DNA of 64,000 nt, taken from the NCBI RefSeq assembly GCF_014302995.1, contig NZ_CP060295.1, forward strand, positions 4,517,501 to 4,581,500, in the 5' to 3' direction. Origin of the DNA: Variovorax sp. PAMC26660. GTDB lineage: Bacteria; Pseudomonadota; Gammaproteobacteria; Burkholderiales; Burkholderiaceae_C. The notes below the pieces were generated by a model. That model was not told the DNA's origin and did no database searches. It worked only from the letters and a program-made list of their open reading frames with translations. Below, in pieces: positions 53,180-61,149 of the stretch. A program made the translations under genes and the position numbers. Position 1 is the stretch's first letter. Each line of letters begins with the position of its first letter.

Positions 53180-54244
53180 ATGGCAGCCGAAATCATCGAC
53201 ATCTTCAACGGCGACGCGTTCAGCGCGCTGGCCCTGACGCAAGGCGTTCAACGCAACCCGTACCAGCCCTCGGGCCTGGGCGCGCTGAACATCTTCGATC
53301 CGAACCCGATCCGCACTACCGCAGTCTCGGTCGAAGAGCGTACCGGCACGCTGAAGCTCATCGGCTTCAGCCAGCGCGGCGCCGAGGGCACGCAGCGCAC
53401 GACCGAGAAGCGCAAGATGCGCTACTTCGACGTGCCGCGGCTGATGCACGACGACACGATCCACACTTACGAACTGCAGAACATTCGCGAGTTTCCGGAA
53501 GGCCCTACCGGCCAGATCGTGACCGTGCCGATGCAGCTCGAGCGCGAAGTGGCGCGCCGTCTGGCTGGCCCCACGGGCCTGCTGAACAACATCGAGTACA
53601 CGAAGGAATACCTGCGTCTGGCTGCGGTGCAGGGCATGGTGCTGGACCCGAAGGACGGGTCGGTCCTGTACAACTGGTTCGATGAGTTTCAGCAGTTGCA
53701 GGCAACCGAAGTCGCGTTCAACCTGTCGGCCAACGTCGAGTTCACGCTGCGTCCGATCTGCAACACGATCAAGCGCACGATGGCCCGCAAGGCGCAGGGG
53801 GCGTTCACCCAGCAGACGCGCGTTTACGCGCTGTGCGGCGACACCTTCTACGACCAGTTCATGACCCACAAGGACGTCGTGAAGACGTTCGTGAACTTCG
53901 AAGACGCGCGGATGATTCGCGATGCTGCTTTCGGAGACGCCTTCAGCGCGTTCAACTTCGACAACATCACCTGGGTGAACTACCGCGGCTCGGACGACAA
54001 CAGTACCGTGAAGATCGCCGACGACAAGGTGAAGTTCTTCCCGGTGAATGCTCCTGGCATCTTCCAAGAAGTCATGGCCCCGGGAGAATCTGCGGAGTTC
54101 ATCAACCAGCCGGGCCAACCGGTGTACGTGCTGCCGATCCCCGACCGGGACCGCCGCATGTGGTGGAAGATGGAGGCGTACGCTTACCCGCTGTTCCTCT
54201 GCACCCGTCCCGAGGTGCTGCTCTCCGGTCGCGCGGGCAGCTGA
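53180..54244 (+). CDS. Major capsid protein E (lambda type)
   Basis: 354 residues of the GpE family (HK97 fold). IIDIFNGDAFSALALTQGVQ at the N-terminus and the segments FSQRGAEGTQRTTEKRKMRY, CNTIKRTMARKAQGAFTQQT and WWKMEAYAYPLFLCTRPEVL are typical. It forms the icosahedral shell. Codon bias is stronger than in the neighbouring phage genes. Its TGA overlaps the next ATG (TGATG). Confidence 0.95.
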   Translation: MAAEIIDIFNGDAFSALALTQGVQRNPYQPSGLGALNIFDPNPIRTTAVSVEERTGTLKLIGFSQRGAEGTQRTTEKRKMRYFDVPRLMHDDTIHTYELQNIREFPEGPTGQIVTVPMQLEREVARRLAGPTGLLNNIEYTKEYLRLAAVQGMVLDPKDGSVLYNWFDEFQQLQATEVAFNLSANVEFTLRPICNTIKRTMARKAQGAFTQQTRVYALCGDTFYDQFMTHKDVVKTFVNFEDARMIRDAAFGDAFSAFNFDNITWVNYRGSDDNSTVKIADDKVKFFPVNAPGIFQEVMAPGESAEFINQPGQPVYVLPIPDRDRRMWWKMEAYAYPLFLCTRPEVLLSGRAGS

Positions 54245-54564
54245 TGGTCGACTGGGACGCGCTGGTGCTGGGCCCTGTGCACGGGGTCTTCGCTGAACCT
54301 GTCGTCTATCTTCCGAAGGGCGGCTCGCCGACCACGACGGAAGGCATCTTCGACGAGGCCTACCGTGAGGTGGACCTGGCCGGGGGGATGGCGGTTACGA
54401 CGGAGACACCGGTGCTCGGGATCCGGCTCAGCGCGTTCCCGCAAACGCCACAGCAGGACGATCAGATCACGGTCGGCCGGACCGGCGTGACCTACGTCAT
54501 TCGCGAAACTCAACTTGACGGGCATGGGGCTGCGAAGCTCTTGCTCAACAAGGTATCTGCATGA
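54244..54564 (+). CDS. Head-tail joining protein
   Basis: 106 residues: DWDALVLGPVHGVFAEPVVY, GIRLSAFPQTPQQDDQITVG, then TYVIRETQLDGHGAAKLLL. This small beta-rich protein matches phage head-tail connector (lambda FII-like) proteins found directly after capsid protein E. It starts on the capsid stop codon and overlaps the following gene by four bases. Confidence 0.8.
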   Translation: MVDWDALVLGPVHGVFAEPVVYLPKGGSPTTTEGIFDEAYREVDLAGGMAVTTETPVLGIRLSAFPQTPQQDDQITVGRTGVTYVIRETQLDGHGAAKLLLNKVSA

Positions 54565-55220
54565 ACCCGCTCGATCAACCCATGTCGGCGCGGCGCATGC
54601 TGCGCCTGGCTGTAGTTGCGCTGCTGCGTGCCGAGATTCCGGGCACGACGATCGTGTCGCCAGGTGACTGGCCCACGCCTCCGGAGAAGCTGCCCGCGCT
54701 GCTGGTCAACGTTCCAACCGAGACCAAGCAATCCATCAACAAGGGGCAGCCCGAGTTCACGACTACGGCATCTGTCGTGGTGCAGGGTCAAGTCACAGCG
54801 ACTACTGCAGAAGCGGTGCAGGACCTAATCGAAGATCTGGCCTATCGCGTGGAGAACGCGATCCTCACGGGCTACTGGCTCAACCGGATGACCCAACAGT
54901 TCGCGACGGTCCAGACCGAAGTGGAATGCACTGCCGATGGTGGCCGGCAACTTGCCGGTTTCCGCATGACGCTATCCACCGAGACGTTCGAGAGCTTTGA
55001 CCCCACACAGGCCTCGCCACCCGCATCGACGTGGCCACCTGCTGAGCCGGCAATCGTGCCACTCGAAAGCATGGGTATTCACCTGGACACCACCAGCCCG
55101 TTCGATGCCACCGGCACCTACCCGAACCCGCCGTTCCCAGGCGCCGTGCAACCAGCACCGCGCACCACCGGGCCCGACGGGCGCGACGAGGGCGCGCTCG
55201 ACATTCAACTTCCGCAATAG
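54561..55220 (+). CDS. Putative tail terminator / minor tail protein (GpU-like position)
   Basis: 219 residues. The N-terminal 150 residues contain ARRMLRLAVVALLRAEIPGT, LPALLVNVPTETKQSINKGQ and YRVENAILTGYWLN, resembling phage tail-completion proteins. The C-terminal 60 residues are Pro/Thr-rich and poorly conserved in appearance. It probably joins the tail to the connector. The assignment rests on position and general similarity. Confidence 0.65.
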   Translation: MNPLDQPMSARRMLRLAVVALLRAEIPGTTIVSPGDWPTPPEKLPALLVNVPTETKQSINKGQPEFTTTASVVVQGQVTATTAEAVQDLIEDLAYRVENAILTGYWLNRMTQQFATVQTEVECTADGGRQLAGFRMTLSTETFESFDPTQASPPASTWPPAEPAIVPLESMGIHLDTTSPFDATGTYPNPPFPGAVQPAPRTTGPDGRDEGALDIQLPQ

Positions 55221-55231
55221 GAGCCTCCGCC

Positions 55232-55486
55232 ATGTATGTGAAAGCCGCGCCCGGCATGAAGTGCCGCGACCCTGATCTGAAAGACCTCCTTCCCGATGAA
55301 GGGCGCGATGTGCCCGACACCGACTACTGGCAGCGCCGGCTGCGCGACGGCGACGTTGTGCCGGCAGAGCCGCCTGCAGCAGCGTCCGAGCCCGCCCCGG
55401 TACCGGAACAAGCCGCGCTGACCGCGCCCGTGGCGCCGAAGGCCGAAAAGGCCGCCAAGCCCGACACGGCCACCAGCACCAGCTGA
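55232..55486 (+). CDS. DUF2635 small phage protein (Mu gp38-like)
   Basis: 84 residues. The N-terminal half shows the DUF2635 pattern MYVKAAPGMKCRDPDLKDLL and VPDTDYWQRRLRDGDVV; the rest is Ala/Pro/Glu-rich. Proteins of this family lie directly before the tail sheath in Mu-like phages, as here. Function unknown. Confidence 0.85.
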   Translation: MYVKAAPGMKCRDPDLKDLLPDEGRDVPDTDYWQRRLRDGDVVPAEPPAAASEPAPVPEQAALTAPVAPKAEKAAKPDTATSTS

Positions 55487-55508
55487 GCGCCACCACCCCT
55501 CACCGAAC

Positions 55509-55531
55509 AGCCCGCCTTGAGCGGGCTTTTT
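55509..55531 (+). terminator. Hairpin with T-run before the tail sheath gene
   Basis: AGCCCGC-CTTGA-GCGGGCT then TTTT, ending 17 bases before the sheath ATG. Same layout as the hairpin before the capsid gene, including the shared GCTTTTTCATTTC bases after the stem. Confidence 0.7.
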
Positions 55532-55547
55532 CATTTCAGGAGCCACC

Positions 55548-57029
55548 ATGACGCTTCCCTTCCAGAATCTCCCGGCCAACATCCGTGTGCCCCTCTTCTA
55601 TGCAGAGGTGGACAACTCGATGGCCAACAGTGCGACGCTCAACCAGCGCGCGCTGATCATCGGCCAGAAGACGGCGGCGGGCACCGGCGTGGCCAACGTG
55701 CCAGTCATCTCGCAAGGCGTCTCCGACGCCGCGCAAGTGGGCGGCCCCGGCTCGATGCTTCACCTGATGACGGCGAAGTACCGCGAGAACGACAACTTCG
55801 GCGAGGTCTGGTATCTGCCGCTGGCCGACGACCCGGCCGCCACCGCTGCCACCGGCACGCTGGCCGTGACGGCCGCGCCCACGGCCAATGGCACGCTGTA
55901 CCTCTACATCGCCGGCGTGCGCGTCGCGATTCCTGTGCTGTCCACTCAGACGACCGCCGCCATCGCTACCGCCATCGCCGCGGCTGTCACGGCCACGCCG
56001 AATCTGCCGGTCACAGCGGCCGCCGCGACCAGCACGGTGACCTTCACCGCGATCAACAAGGGGCCGTGCGGCAACGACATCGACCTGCGCGTGAACTACC
56101 AGGGCACTGCCGGCGGCGAGGCCCTTCCCGTGGGCATGACGTACACGATCACGGCGATGGCCAGCGGCGCCACCGCGCCGAGCCTGACCACTGGCCTGCT
56201 CAACCTGCTGGACAAGCCGTTCGACTTCATCGTGTGCCCGTACACCGACACCACCAGCCTCGACGCGCTGAAGGCGCTGCTGGGCGACCAGGTGGGCCGC
56301 TGGAGCTGGGCAAGCCAGATCTACGGCCACGTGTTCGCCGCATACCGTGGCACCCTGGGTGCGCTCACCACATTCGGCACCGGCCGCAATGACCAGCATG
56401 CTTCGGTGATGGGCTTCAACGACAGTCCGACGCCCACCTGGCTGTGGGCCTCCGCCTTCGCGGCGCAGGTCGCGGTCAGCGTGCGCGCCGACCCGGGGCG
56501 CCCGGTGCAGACGCTGGCGCTGCTGGGCATCTTGCCGCCGCCGCTGCAGTCGCGCTTCCAGCTCACCGACCGCAACACGCTGCTGTACGACGGCATCTCA
56601 ACCTTCACGGTGGCCGACGACGGCACGGTCGCAATCGAGAACGCGATCACGACCTACCAGAAGAACAGCTTCGGGCAGCCCGACAACAGCTACCTCGAGA
56701 TCGAGACGATGTTCACGCTCATGTTCGTGCTGCGCTTCCTGCGCACGCGCATCACGAGCAAGTTCCCGCGCATGAAATTGGCCGCCGACGGGACGCGCTT
56801 TGCCGCGGGCTCGGCCATCGTGACGCCCAACATCATCAAGATGGACCAGATAGCGGCGTACCAGGAACTGGAGTACGCCGGCCTGGTGCAGCGCAGCGAC
56901 TTGTTCGCGCAAAACCTGATCGTTCAGCAGAACGCCCAGAACCCCAACCGCGTCGACGTGCTATGGCCCGGCACGCTGATCGCCCAGTTGCGCATCTTCG
57001 CGCTGCTCGCCCAGTTCCGCCTGCAGTAA
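55548..57029 (+). CDS. Contractile tail sheath protein (Mu GpL-like)
   Basis: 493 residues. N-terminus TLPFQNLPANIRVPLFYAEV and a middle region DKPFDFIVCPYTDTTSLDAL are typical of Mu-type sheath subunits. The C-terminal domain has FAQNLIVQQNAQNPNRVDVL and ends in AQLRIFALLAQFRLQ. It forms the contractile outer tail tube, so this phage is a myovirus. It is followed after 27 bases by the tail tube gene, the fixed order of Mu-like tails. Confidence 0.95.
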   Translation: MTLPFQNLPANIRVPLFYAEVDNSMANSATLNQRALIIGQKTAAGTGVANVPVISQGVSDAAQVGGPGSMLHLMTAKYRENDNFGEVWYLPLADDPAATAATGTLAVTAAPTANGTLYLYIAGVRVAIPVLSTQTTAAIATAIAAAVTATPNLPVTAAAATSTVTFTAINKGPCGNDIDLRVNYQGTAGGEALPVGMTYTITAMASGATAPSLTTGLLNLLDKPFDFIVCPYTDTTSLDALKALLGDQVGRWSWASQIYGHVFAAYRGTLGALTTFGTGRNDQHASVMGFNDSPTPTWLWASAFAAQVAVSVRADPGRPVQTLALLGILPPPLQSRFQLTDRNTLLYDGISTFTVADDGTVAIENAITTYQKNSFGQPDNSYLEIETMFTLMFVLRFLRTRITSKFPRMKLAADGTRFAAGSAIVTPNIIKMDQIAAYQELEYAGLVQRSDLFAQNLIVQQNAQNPNRVDVLWPGTLIAQLRIFALLAQFRLQ

Positions 57030-57056
57030 GCAGCGCGTCAACCCCAAGGAATCAAC

Positions 57057-57425
57057 ATGGCAAATGACACCAACCGCCTGGCTGGGACGGCCTACCTCTC
57101 TGTCGATGGCACCACCTACATGGTGGCCGGCGCGTTCGAGTACTCCCCGGCCAAGGTCACGCGCGAAACGCTGACGGGCATGGATGGCGTGCACGGCTAC
57201 AGCGAAAAGCCCAAGGCCGGACACATCTCTGCAACGTTGCGCGACAGCGGCGGCCTGAGCGTGGCAAGCATCAATGCCATGACGAATGTCACGGTGGTCG
57301 CCGAGCTCGCCAACGGCAAAACCATCGTCGGCCGAAACATGTGGACCGTCGAAGACCAGACGGCCAAAGCCGAAGACGCAACTATCGAAGTCAAGTGGGA
57401 AGGCCTTTCCGTTACGGAGCAATAA
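57057..57425 (+). CDS. Tail tube protein (Mu GpM-like)
   Basis: 122 residues. NRLAGTAYLSVDGTTYMVAG, then VTRETLTGMDGVHGYSEKPK, and later ELANGKTIVGRNMWTVEDQT and IEVKWEGLSV. This is the inner tube subunit of contractile phage tails. It directly follows the sheath gene and is three bases ahead of the tail chaperone. Confidence 0.93.
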   Translation: MANDTNRLAGTAYLSVDGTTYMVAGAFEYSPAKVTRETLTGMDGVHGYSEKPKAGHISATLRDSGGLSVASINAMTNVTVVAELANGKTIVGRNMWTVEDQTAKAEDATIEVKWEGLSVTEQ

Positions 57426-57428
57426 ATC

Positions 57429-57713
57429 ATGGAACAAGACGAAATCACTATCACCCTTCGCAAGCCCGTCAAGCTGGGCGACATGACCTACGAGAAGCTG
57501 GAGCTTCGCGAGCCCACAGCGGGCGAGCTGGAGAAGGCGTCCAGCGCCACGACCAATATGGGCGTGGTGATCAATCTCATCCAGCTCGTCGCCAAGGTGC
57601 CGCGCAAGGTCGTCGAAGGGCTCTGCCAGCGGGACCTGAAGGAGGCTGGCGATTTTTTGGAAGCCTTCAGCGAGGGCGACCAGACCACTGGCGAGACCTC
57701 CTCGCAGACCTGA
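57429..57713 (+). CDS. Tail assembly chaperone, short form (Mu gp41-like)
   Basis: 94 residues: EITITLRKPVKLGDMTYEKL and ELREPTAGELEKASSATTNM are typical of phage tail assembly chaperones of the Mu gp41 group. A slippery heptamer T-TTT-TTG at 57653-57659 near its end should let a part of the ribosomes shift to -1 and make a longer product. It lies between tail tube and tape measure genes, where such frameshift genes are found in most tailed phages. Confidence 0.88.
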   Translation: MEQDEITITLRKPVKLGDMTYEKLELREPTAGELEKASSATTNMGVVINLIQLVAKVPRKVVEGLCQRDLKEAGDFLEAFSEGDQTTGETSSQT

Positions 57714-57817
57714 CCAAGTTCTACGGCTGGGGCCCGCGCGATGCGTGGGATGAGCCGTGGAGCCGCCTTGCATGGTGGCACGCGCAGGCCGAACGCATGA
57801 ACAAGAACCCGGATTGA
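57429..57817 (+). CDS. Tail assembly chaperone, -1 frameshift long form
   Basis: Predicted join: 57429-57659 in frame 0, then from 57659 in the -1 frame to the TGA at 57815-57817, 129 residues. The added 52 residues include LLADLTKFYGWGPRDAWDEP and WWHAQAERMNKNPD, which look like genuine tail-chaperone extension sequence (short, Trp-rich, ending 6 bases before the tape measure start). No own start codon with a ribosome site was seen for this part, supporting programmed frameshifting. Confidence 0.75.
57653..57659 (+). promoter_or_regulatory. Programmed -1 frameshift slippery site
   Basis: The heptamer TTTTTTG is in the X-XXY-YYZ register (T TTT TTG) relative to the short chaperone frame. It lies inside the overlap of the two frames. 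Confidence 0.7.
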
Positions 57818-57823
57818 AGCACC

Positions 57824-59680
57824 ATGGCCAACGTCTTTGCGATCACCATTTCTGCGGTCGACCGGGCCACGGCCACGGTGCGCAAGATCAACAATTCGTT
57901 CTCGCAGCTGACGCGGCCGGTGAACCAGTTGCGGAACTCCATCAAGGCACTGGGGCGTGAACTCGGCATCGACAAGATGGCGAAGTCCCTGGGCAACGTC
58001 GCGCGGCGCGCCAGGGACGCTGCCTCGCAGGTCGCGAAGATCGGCGCACCCATCCTGGCGCTGATCGGCGGCGGCTCGCTGGTGGGTATCGCGGCGTTGG
58101 CTGTGCAATGGGCGCGGCTCGGATCGGAGGTGGCGCGAACGTCGCGCACGATAGGCGTGTCGGCCGGCGAGCTGCAGTCCTACCGCGGCGTCGCCAATGC
58201 GCTCGGGGTGTCAAGCGAGGAAATGACCAGCGGCTTCAAGACGTTGGGCGACACCCTGCAGGATGCGCTCTATGGTCGTAACCAGGATGCATTGGCCGTG
58301 CTGAACAAGCTGGGCATCAGCATCCACAAGACCTCGTCCGGCGCGGTCGACTCCGTGCAGGCATTTCGCGACCTGTCGGTGGCGATCTCGAACATCAAGA
58401 GTCCTCAGGTGCAGGGCCTCGTCGCGCGCACATTCGGTGTGGAAGCGTTGCTGCCGATACTGCGAGAAGGCCCTGTGGCAATCGCAAAGTACCAGGCAAG
58501 GGTCGCGGAACTGGGCGCGGTGATGGGCCCCGAGCAGATCCGCCGGGCCGAGAGCTTCGGCCTTGCGTTGAACTACCTCAGCCTCGCCGGCCAGGGACTG
58601 CGGAACACCATCGGTGATGCGCTGATCCCGGCCTTTCAGCCGCTCGTAGAGTGGCTAACCGAGGTCATTTCTGCGAATCGGGAACTCATCCACCAGGAAG
58701 TCGGCAAGTGGGCGCGCGACTTTGCCGACTGGGTCAAAAGCATCGACTTCAAAGAGTTGTGGGCAGGTCTGCAGAAGACGATCAAGAGCATTCGCGATTT
58801 CGTCGATTCCATCGGCGGGTGGAAGGTTGCGGCCATCGGCGTGGCGCTCGTGATGGCCGGGCCGCTGCTGCTCAGCATCACGAGCATCGCACTGAGCTTG
58901 ACCAACCTCGCCGTCTCGACGGTGCCGCTTGCCATCAAGGGCTTGGCGTTGCTCGGCACATCCCTCGGAGGTGCAGGCGCACAGGCCGGCCTACTCACTG
59001 CGGCCTTGCGTGGCGTGGGGGCTGCGGGGGCGGTGGCGTTCGCCGGCGTGGCTGGGTGGGAGACCGGCACCTGGATCAACAATCAGCTCGAAAAGCGCGG
59101 CATCTCGATCGGCAGCAAGATCTACGACTGGGTGCACCCGGAGGAAGGCCGACAGCATCTGTCGCAGGTGGGCACAGCCAAGACGGTCGTGGATTTCTTC
59201 AAGGGGAAGGGCTGGTCGAACGAACAGGCGATCGGTATTGCTGCGAACCTGAAGAAGGAAAGCAACTTCGACACCGCGGCCGTCGGCGATGGTGGCAAGG
59301 CCGTGGGCATCGCTCAGTGGCACGACGACCGGCAGCGCAAGTTCATGAAGTGGGCGGGCAAGAACATCCGCACGGCCACGCTCGAGGAGCAGATGGGCTT
59401 CGTGAACTACGAACTGACTCAGGGCGGCGAGAAGACCGCCGGCGACGCGCTGAAGAAGGCGACCACCGAACAGCAGGCTGCATCCATCGTGTCCCGGCAG
59501 TACGAGCGGCCGGCGAACGCTGACGGCGAGGCCGCTGGGCGTGCGAAGTCCGCAACCGAGATGAAGCAGCAGTTGGAAATCCACCTGAAGGGGCTGCCGC
59601 CCGGCACTACGGCCACCGCGCGTGACAACAGCGGCAAGAACGTCCCCGTGAATGTCGCAACCAGCATGGCGGTTCCATGA
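57824..59680 (+). CDS. Tape measure protein with C-terminal lysozyme-like domain
   Basis: 618 residues. The N-terminal half is helical and Ala-rich with ANVFAITISAVDRATATVRK, GVSAGELQSYRGVANALGVS and the typical tape measure pattern. Hydrophobic segments lie at about 335-365 and 395-410. From about residue 450 a tail-lysozyme-like (Phage_lysozyme2) domain is visible: GWSNEQAIGIAANLKKESNF with the likely catalytic Glu near residue 480, then GIAQWHDDRQRKF and GFVNYELTQGGEK. It sets tail length and opens peptidoglycan on DNA entry. Short compared with Mu's 719 residues, so the tail should be shorter. Confidence 0.9.
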   Translation: MANVFAITISAVDRATATVRKINNSFSQLTRPVNQLRNSIKALGRELGIDKMAKSLGNVARRARDAASQVAKIGAPILALIGGGSLVGIAALAVQWARLGSEVARTSRTIGVSAGELQSYRGVANALGVSSEEMTSGFKTLGDTLQDALYGRNQDALAVLNKLGISIHKTSSGAVDSVQAFRDLSVAISNIKSPQVQGLVARTFGVEALLPILREGPVAIAKYQARVAELGAVMGPEQIRRAESFGLALNYLSLAGQGLRNTIGDALIPAFQPLVEWLTEVISANRELIHQEVGKWARDFADWVKSIDFKELWAGLQKTIKSIRDFVDSIGGWKVAAIGVALVMAGPLLLSITSIALSLTNLAVSTVPLAIKGLALLGTSLGGAGAQAGLLTAALRGVGAAGAVAFAGVAGWETGTWINNQLEKRGISIGSKIYDWVHPEEGRQHLSQVGTAKTVVDFFKGKGWSNEQAIGIAANLKKESNFDTAAVGDGGKAVGIAQWHDDRQRKFMKWAGKNIRTATLEEQMGFVNYELTQGGEKTAGDALKKATTEQQAASIVSRQYERPANADGEAAGRAKSATEMKQQLEIHLKGLPPGTTATARDNSGKNVPVNVATSMAVP

Positions 59681-60585
59681 GCATCTCCAGCAAAGTCAAC
59701 ACCGCGCTGGGAGCGGTATCGCAGGTGCAGGGACTGCTTGGCGCAGCATCGAGCATCTCGGGCCTGTTCGCCGGCAATGGTCTGAACGGTTCGGCATTTG
59801 ATGCGGGCTGGCGCAACCGCCTGCAACCGGCATCGTTCGGTGGCGTACCCTTCGGAGTGTTCGGCGGCCAGATCCGTGTGGGTCGGCGCAACGCGGTGCA
59901 CGAGTACCCGTTCAAGGATCAGGTCTGGGTCGAGGACATGGGGCGTGCCGCACGCCGTATCACCCTGCGCGGCTTCCTTGTCGAGAACGCGCGCTACGGT
60001 GGGGGCGACGTCATTGCCCAGCGCGAGCGCCTGATCGCTGCCTGCGAGGCGCCGGGCAAGAAGACCTTGGTGCACCCGACACTCGGCGCGCTCAATGTGG
60101 CCCTGATCGATTCGGCGATGGACGAGCGCTGGGACAACGGCCGAGTGTTCGAGATCTCGCTCTCGTTCATCGAAGAGGGCGAGCGTTCCTTTCCTTCCGT
60201 CCTCTCAGACACCCGCGCAGAGGTCAAGTCCCTTGCCGACCTCGCGGATGCCGCAGTCGGCGGTGACTTTGCATCGTCGGTGTCTGGAGCACTGGCGCAA
60301 GGTGCGTCCGTGGTGGGGCAGGCCGTCAGCACCGCCAGCACCTGGGCCAACACTGCGCTCAATCTCGCGAACGACGCGACAAACCTCATGCATATGGTCA
60401 ACTCTTTGCCAGGTGCGAACGGGCGTTACTTCGGCGGCCGCACTCGCGGTATTGGCAATCTGAGCGGTCAACTGTCGAGCCTCTCGACCATACCCTCGCT
60501 GATCGCCGCTGGAACTGTGGCGCGATCGCACGTCGCAAGTGCTGTGTCGGCGCTGACGACTGCGGCGCAGGAGATCGCCTCGTGA
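59677..60585 (+). CDS. DNA circularization / baseplate protein, N-terminal part (Mu GpN-like)
   Basis: 302 residues. The GpN N-terminal domain is visible in WRNRLQPASFGGVPFGVFGG, VHEYPFKDQVWVEDMGRAAR and RITLRGFLVENARYGGGDVI, then KKTLVHPTLGALNVALID. In Mu, GpN is one protein of about 490 residues; here the C-terminal half appears as the next gene. The start overlaps the tape measure stop by four bases, and the stop overlaps the next start by four. Confidence 0.85.
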   Translation: MSISSKVNTALGAVSQVQGLLGAASSISGLFAGNGLNGSAFDAGWRNRLQPASFGGVPFGVFGGQIRVGRRNAVHEYPFKDQVWVEDMGRAARRITLRGFLVENARYGGGDVIAQRERLIAACEAPGKKTLVHPTLGALNVALIDSAMDERWDNGRVFEISLSFIEEGERSFPSVLSDTRAEVKSLADLADAAVGGDFASSVSGALAQGASVVGQAVSTASTWANTALNLANDATNLMHMVNSLPGANGRYFGGRTRGIGNLSGQLSSLSTIPSLIAAGTVARSHVASAVSALTTAAQEIAS

Positions 60586-61145
60586 GCGGCGTCTCGGACT
60601 TCGCGAGCACCGCGCAGAGCGTTGCCGCTGCGCTGCTCGCGGCCACCAACGACCCCGCAGACGCAGTGCGCATGCTCACGACCCTGTCGATCTTCACGCC
60701 CAGCCAGGCCACGCCCGTGTCCGCTGTTGGCGTGGCCATGTCGACGATGCAGAGCGGCTGCGGAGATCTGTTTCGCCGTGCCGCGTTGGTAGCGTTGTGC
60801 CGCGCGTCAACCAGCTACCAGCCGTCGTCATTCGATGACGCTGCGGCGCTGCGCACGCAGATCACGAACCTGCTGGATGCCGAGATCCTGATCGCCGGGG
60901 ACCAGGGCGCCGATGCCACGTTCGAGGCGCTGCGCAACCTGCGCACGGCGGTCGTGCGAGACCTCACTGCCCGCGGTGCCAATCTCGCGCAACTGGCGAC
61001 GATCACAAGCCCGACCACGATGCCCTCAACGGTCATCGCCCAGCGTGTCTACCGCGACTCGGAGCGTGCTGATGAACTGGTGATCCAGGCGGACCCGCGC
61101 CACCCGGCTTTCATGCCCGTTTCGTTCCAGGCTCTCTCAAAGTAA
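60582..61145 (+). CDS. GpN C-terminal-like protein
   Basis: 187 residues, all-helical. The C-terminal half resembles the end of Mu-type GpN: LRNLRTAVVRDLTARGANLA, TMPSTVIAQRVYRDSERADE and QADPRHPAFMPVSFQAL. It follows the GpN N-terminal gene with a four-base overlap, so the two probably act as one baseplate component. Not a recent frameshift: a clean ATGA-type junction and own start are present. Confidence 0.7.
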   Translation: MSGVSDFASTAQSVAAALLAATNDPADAVRMLTTLSIFTPSQATPVSAVGVAMSTMQSGCGDLFRRAALVALCRASTSYQPSSFDDAAALRTQITNLLDAEILIAGDQGADATFEALRNLRTAVVRDLTARGANLAQLATITSPTTMPSTVIAQRVYRDSERADELVIQADPRHPAFMPVSFQALSK

Positions 61146-61149
61146 CCCG

